Of a DNA stretch of 64,000 bases, positions 59,201 through 64,000 are shown in pieces; the stretch's first letter is position 1; every line of letters starts with the position of its first letter. Both the position numbers and the translations under genes were made by a program. The notes under the pieces were generated by a model that worked only from the letters and a program-made list of their open reading frames with translations, was not told the origin of the DNA and did not search any database. The stretch is from Lycorma delicatula (lineage: Eukaryota; Arthropoda; Insecta; Hemiptera; Fulgoridae). The stretch spans positions 5,838,001-5,902,000 of the forward strand of contig NC_134464.1 in assembly GCF_047948215.1 (NCBI RefSeq), read 5' to 3'.

Positions 59201-59444
59201 AGAGCTCCACAGTCTACGGATCGCTTCCAGAACGTGATTCATGTCCGTCCCTTCTGTGATGTCAACGTCAACTACTGCTTTCTGTGGCTCTATCTTTCTC
59301 TTAGTCGCTTCCCTATGTTCTCAGCTCCCACCGACAACTCGATCATACTGGACGCAGGTGTTTGCCTAGGTAACCTTGCTGTCTTCTAGCTTCCAGAAAA
59401 AGTAAATTCCACCTCCGTTCCTTCTTCTTTCCGCGAACCCGGTT

Positions 59445-59765
59445 GTGACAGCGTGGTTTTCGACATCTAAATCCTCTTCTGCTCTGAATCCCGAGTTAAA
59501 CAAGCACCCGCACGTCAAATTTGGGGGATTCGGGGGGGGGGGGGGGGTCAGAGGAAAAGGTAAATTTATCGACCCAAAAAGGGGTAAAAAATTTGGGAGA
59601 TCTGAGGGGGTCAAAGGGACAAAAATTTACATAAAACCCAAACCGAAAGAGTTATCCGATAAAGAACACCCTTATAAAAGGGTGTTTACGACACAATTTC
59701 ACGACTTGGAATATTTTCACGTACCTTCTCAGACGACAAAAAATTGTTCTAAGTCGTTTACGTAA
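59445..59765 (+). CDS. Unrecognised 106-codon open frame, Gly- and Lys-rich
   Basis: Open frame starting MTAWFSTSKSSSALNPELNK, crossing a run of 16 G (59532-59547) that encodes a Gly stretch, then KFIDPKRGKKFGRSEGVKGT and KIYIKPKPKELSDKEHPYKR. I recognise no family. The G run makes the frame suspicious (assembly or sequencing errors are likely there). It may be chance or part of a mobile element. Confidence 0.15.
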   Translation: MTAWFSTSKSSSALNPELNKHPHVKFGGFGGGGGVRGKGKFIDPKRGKKFGRSEGVKGTKIYIKPKPKELSDKEHPYKRVFTTQFHDLEYFHVPSQTTKNCSKSFT

Positions 59766-60240
59766 ACCCTTGATCTTTCATACGATCACTCTTTTGGGTC
59801 TCGTGTTTAATTTTTGTGTTTTTTGTTATTTAACGTTAATATACCGGTAATCCGATTTATTTAACTTTACTGTAAGGCGAGTTAGTATATTCCTAGATTT
59901 GCGTCTGTACGACTCGAGTTATATACCACCGTTATTTTCATACCGTGTCTGATACCGATTCGACCGATAATAGTACATGATTACCGATATCCCCTCCGAA
60001 AAAAGTTCGCGAAAAAAGCGAACGTTTTTTCGCGAAGTCGTGCGGAAGTTTCACTTTTTTCCAAAGCGAAGTCGTGCGGAAAACCGCATAATTTTAAACG
60101 CTTAAAAAAGCGAATTACAAAGTAATCCGACGGCGTCGGTTTCGGATGTCGTTAATAAACTTCTAACATAAGCGGAAGTCGTTCTGCTTCAACGTACAAT
60201 CTGATTCGCGAGTACGAATCGACTAATGAATTAAGGTCTC
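59766..60240. other. CpG-rich stretch with hairpin and direct repeats
   Basis: No gene. It holds a 12-bp-stem hairpin (60006-60036) and a 16-bp direct repeat (60032-60047, 60066-60081). Confidence 0.5.
60006..60081. repeat. Hairpin TTCGCGAAAAAA plus 16-bp direct repeat
   Basis: Arms 60006-60017 and 60025-60036 are perfect reverse complements (12 bp) around a 7-nt loop. The 3' arm overlaps GCGAAGTCGTGCGGAA (60032-60047), which is repeated exactly at 60066-60081. Confidence 0.85.
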
Positions 60241-60329
60241 CTAAAAAACACAAAACCGCGCAGATCAATCGAGGAAAAGGTTGACATTTCTATAAAAACG
60301 CGATTCGTAAACAAGTACACAAATTTTAT

Positions 60330-60960
60330 TGAGAAATAATTTAGCGATTACCTTCTCTAGAAGATAATTCGGTTATCGTCTTAGACGACGCTCCTTATCG
60401 TTCGTGTAAAAAGGAAAAAATTCCAGCCGCGTCTCGGAACAAAAGCGATATTAAAATACGGCTTAGTTCAAAAGGAGTGATTTTTGAAGAGGATGAACTT
60501 AAGATCCGATTATTGTATTTATCGTATTATCGATTTCTCGTATTAATAGTAATTTTAACGTGTATATCGTAAAATCGATGAGTTAACAAGATTCAGCGGC
60601 AAAACCGTGCTTCGATTACAACCCGATGGAGTTAATTTGGGGCAAATCAAAAGTCAGGTAGCATCAGATAACACCGCTTTTAAAATACCCGATGTTAAAA
60701 ACGTACGCTAAAAAGCCACGTATAAAACAGGCCGGCAGGAACGGAAAACCCGTATAACATACGTAACGGATTCTGTCGAATCGGATAATATAATAGAAAA
60801 CAAAATTGAGCCTCCGATGTTATTTCTTAATACCGACAGCGCTACGGGTTTCCCTCGATCGGATGACGAAATCCGAATTGAATTTATCGTTTGTTTATTA
60901 TCGTAGAAATTTAATCTCGGATATTAGTGAAATTTTACTGTTTGTGGACGTTCGACAATT
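60330..60960 (+). pseudogene. IS630/Tc1-mariner-type (DDE_3) transposase, C-terminal half, broken
   Basis: Readable pieces: LPSLEDNSVIVLDDAPYRSC (about 60350-60410; 'VLDNAPYH' with the second catalytic Asp in relatives), IPAASRNKSDI (about 60430), LSSKGVIFEEDELKIRLLYL (about 60460-60515), and the third catalytic block NPMELIW with GQIKSQVASDNTAFKIPDVK (60625-60700). A tail with DSVESDNIIENKIEPP follows. The order and spacing fit the 'DDE superfamily endonuclease' transposases common in insects. Frameshifts separate the pieces. The N-terminal DNA-binding part was not recognised upstream. Confidence 0.75.
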
Positions 60961-61163
60961 TGATAACTCAAATAAAACGTTTCTATTTCTTTAAACTTAA
61001 AATATAATAGCCCGTGGTTACTGAATATTAAAGTCGCGTAATTTATTTTATACGAATCAGGATTTACAGGAGCTGCTTGTGAACGGGCCGCCTGAACACT
61101 GGTACGCGCAGCTAAACGAATAAGATATAGATCAAGACTGCCATCCCAGATTTATAAATAACA

Positions 61164-61165
<2 letters not shown>

Positions 61166-61241
<76 letters not shown>
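61166..61241. repeat. (AT)n microsatellite, about 76 bp
   Basis: Uninterrupted AT dinucleotide run. Confidence 0.95.
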
Positions 61242-61244
<3 letters not shown>

Positions 61245-62184
61245 CAAGGATCTCTTAAATAATTAAATAAATTTTAGTTAATCTAACAAATAAAATAAAC
61301 CGTCGAATATTTATTTTAAAAACCGACCTAAAAAATTAAAAATAGTAAACTACGATTCTTTTTTAAACTTAAAAACAACAACTTATTTATTAACTCCGTA
61401 ATTTGGCGCTTATTACAAAAAATAACATTTAAAGAAAATCGAAGAGTATTTTTTTCGGTGCCATTTTTAAGTAAATATATTTTGTTATATTTAAAGTTTA
61501 TTTTATTTAATAATAACGTACGAGAACAAGAAACAATATTACAAAAAATCGTACAAAACCGTACGCCAAAAATTAAAAAACCATAAACTTTCGACTTGCA
61601 AATTTATTTTAAGATTACAAATAGACAACTACTGAGTGTGAGCTAAGGCTAACTGAAATAATAGAATAAGTTTTATTTTTAATACTATTTTAATCGCCTC
61701 GAATTTTCTAGCGAAAAACTACTTTGAACATCAGATAAATAATCGTTTTATTGTGCGATAATAATTCAAAATGAAACGACGCGGCAAAAATAACACTCAG
61801 CTCAAAATTAAAAAAAAATCTGATGCGGACACCACAAATTACATATACAAATATTTTTTAACTGAAAAGTTCTTAAAATTTTATTTCATTAATAACATAT
61901 TTTTTCTTTTTTTTTTTATTGCTAATATCGAATTATCATTTCTCATAAAAAATGTTTACGATCGAAGGTTAATTATTAATAAATCGATATATTTAAATTA
62001 AAAAAAAAAAGTTAAAAAAAAGGGAGACGAAGTCTGATTCGAACGGATGTACCTTCCCCTTGTAAGTCCAAATATTTAATCGATTAAAATTCTATTCGGC
62101 TATAACTCTGGAACCGATTAAAATAAGTACCGTTTACGATATATCGTTGAAAAGCTCTCGATCAGGGCTTATTACTGCGGTTAA

Positions 62185-62227
62185 GAAAAAGTCCGAAATC
62201 CAATAGTTTTGGATTTCGGGCTTTTTC
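62185..62227. repeat. 19-bp hairpin in a palindrome-rich repeat
   Basis: Arms 62185-62203 and 62209-62227 pair over 19 positions with one mismatch (G-U in RNA) around a 5-nt loop. Nearby, a 16-bp tandem duplication (62375-62390, 62391-62406) and a 10-bp hairpin (62391-62400 with 62406-62415) occur. Such clusters often mark the ends of Helitron or other DNA transposons, but no terminal signal was confirmed. Confidence 0.7.
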
Positions 62228-64000
62228 GGAAGCTATCGGTTTACTTGATCGCAATCAAAAGGGAGATGCGCGACTAGGTATTAAGACAGTCCTAAATTCA
62301 AAATTTCGTTTTTGGGTTATACGAGATGCGTATGTACAGACGTCGCGTCAAAACTAGTCGAAATGGATTCGGCTGATTTCAATGATTTCGGATTTCAATG
62401 ATTTCCATTGAAATCTGAAAACCGAAATTTTCCGCGATCGCAATAATTCCTTTACTTCGTATAAGGAACTAAAAATTAATACGTTCTCGATTCTTTTTTA
62501 AATTTCAACTCTTTTTTAAATTATATTAACGTTCGATAAATTATCGATATGCATTCGTTTTTAATTTACAACCGATTTTTTCATAATTTTTAATTTCGTT
62601 TAAAATTCGTATAAGCCCGAAAAAAATCGAGGAAAACCGCGATCCGTATAAATAAAATTACCAAATACGCGCGAGCCGATGAAATTCTACGACGAAAGAA
62701 TAAATATAACGTTTTTCCTTCATTTTAAGATTAGTTTTCACGAGTCTTCCTGTAAGAATACTCCGTTCGCTAGAATAACATCGGCTAAAAAATTATAAAT
62801 TATTTTTTTTTTTTATAAATAAAATGTAGTAGAAAAAGCAAACGTTGTTTTTTCCTAGAAACGTCCGGTAATAAGTAACGACGAATAAATAATTGAAAAA
62901 TACTGCCCGCACAGATAATGAAGTTTTCATTTTAAAAAATTAAACGTACGTTGTACGGAAAAACTTAACGTCGGTAAAACTTCTGTCCGCGATAAAAAAA
63001 ACCCGATGAAATCGGTCCGTCTGGCAAAGAATAACATCTTGTTACGAATAAATTAAAATACGTTTAAAAAATACGATTTGATACGATCGTTAATCGCATC
63101 GAAATAGTTTTAGACAAAAGATCGACTTGTTTACAATTACTGTTATTCGTTTGCAGATACGTAAAATATTGAACTTCAGTCGGTAATAAAAACAGCCGAC
63201 AATCGTTTTAAAGATGTTCAGTAGGCCAAGGTCACTTTAATTATAATTTAGAAAAGAAGGTCATCCGGCGTATATTAGAACTACAAACTACACGCAGTAT
63301 TTTTAAAAGGTAGTATAAATCGCATCGGTTTTACGGGTTTTTCACTTTAATCGGTTCAAGTATTCTGTACGTAAAACAATATTTATTAATTAATGCAATT
63401 ATTTATTAAAAAATGCAATACTTTAAACGTCGATCACACAAATATAAATTTTAAAAAAGATAACAAAAATCCTCTAAAAACCAAACTTAATCGATCTTTA
63501 CAAAATTAAATCGAAGAAATTATGTTAAATAAAAACGGTTATAAAAATAAAAAAATAAATCGAACTACAAAAAAGAGAACAAGTATGGAAATAAAGGACA
63601 AAATTTTCTTATCGATGTAAGGCCCGGTAAGAACTTAATCGTTTGCCTGTATTTCTACAGCGTGAAAAATATATTTAAACAAATTAAAACCGTCTGAAAG
63701 TTGATCGGTCACCCGTTATTTTTTTTAATTAAATACCGCATGACGATGTCAGTCCTTTATTTCCACCGTACCTTGTTTTCTTTTTTTTAGTTCGATTTAT
63801 TTATTTATTTATTGGCAGTCGTGTTTTTAAATTTTTATAATTGTTTTTATTACTGGGCAGTCGAGTAAAAACCAAACTTAATCGAAAAAAATAATTTATC
63901 AAAAGAGAAAATTAATTGGTTTCACGATTTAAAAAAAAAATAAGAAAAGAAACCGCGTGATTACTGAAGCCGGAAATCTGTAGCCCTGAAATAGCACTAT

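Larger units (their letters stand above)
61000..64000. other. CpG-rich AT-rich end of the window, mostly unrecognised
   Basis: Contains an (AT)n run (61166-61241) and a palindrome-rich repeat at 62010-62470. The 76-codon frame at 61771-62001 is Lys/Phe-rich and looks like chance. Nothing convincing in 62470-64000. Confidence 0.5.

Noticed and set aside
1..64000. CRISPR arrays, bacterial operons, rRNA or phage regions
   Set aside because: No direct-repeat/spacer pattern, no ribosome-binding-site-led gene series, no rRNA; exon-intron structure and transposon types are eukaryotic.

Overview
The window looks like nuclear DNA of an arthropod, most likely an insect and possibly hemipteran. It is very AT-rich, has one gene split by huge introns, and carries a typical insect set of transposons (piggyBac, Tc1/mariner, pogo/Tigger, Helitron, R1-like and other LINEs, a tRNA-derived SINE). 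I see no bacterial operons, rRNA or CRISPR. The species call is inference only.

The one host gene I can support is glutamate synthase (GOGAT) on the minus strand. Four exons of its N-terminal glutaminase region lie at 44539-44669, 41756-41882, 20770-20907 and 1843-1986. All have GT/AG junctions, the reading phases join exactly, and together they make 180 uninterrupted codons. The introns between them are 2.7, 20.8 and 18.8 kb. The first exon, which should carry the start and the catalytic Cys, was not found. The 3' part of the gene continues beyond position 1.

Layout. 1-27.5 kb: CpG-poor, AT-rich intron holding exons D and C, two copies of an AT-rich repeat with hammerhead-like motifs (220-680, 4495-4905), LINE fragments, a decayed piggyBac element (12882-15815) and a 5'-inverted LINE (15990-17035). 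27.6-38.3 kb: a CpG-rich block inside the 20.8 kb intron, with inverted R1-like LINE pieces, a nearly full-length but broken R1-like element (about 29.0-34.2 kb), a 500-bp fold-back repeat (34971-35470), a decayed mariner transposase and a LINE tail. 38.3-45.5 kb: CpG-poor again, with two sense-strand LINEs of one family, exons B and A, and a SINE with a perfect 12-bp target duplication. 46.2-64 kb: CpG-rich sequence upstream of exon A, packed with decayed mobile DNA: a possible fibre-like gene, R1-like pieces, a pogo/Tigger transposase split by a small hammerhead-bearing insert, a Helitron helicase piece, a MITE, an unnamed multicopy protein pseudogene, a possible LINE gag and a Tc1/mariner-type transposase.

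The most interesting signals are a set of hammerhead-ribozyme-like motifs (CUGANGA, GAAA, a two-base-pair stem III). Two of them belong to a short element found once as an inverted pair and once as an insertion inside a transposase gene. The sharp CpG-poor/CpG-rich mosaic around the GOGAT gene could be a footprint of gene-body methylation. No mobile element here appears intact, so the window reads as one host gene in a transposon graveyard.
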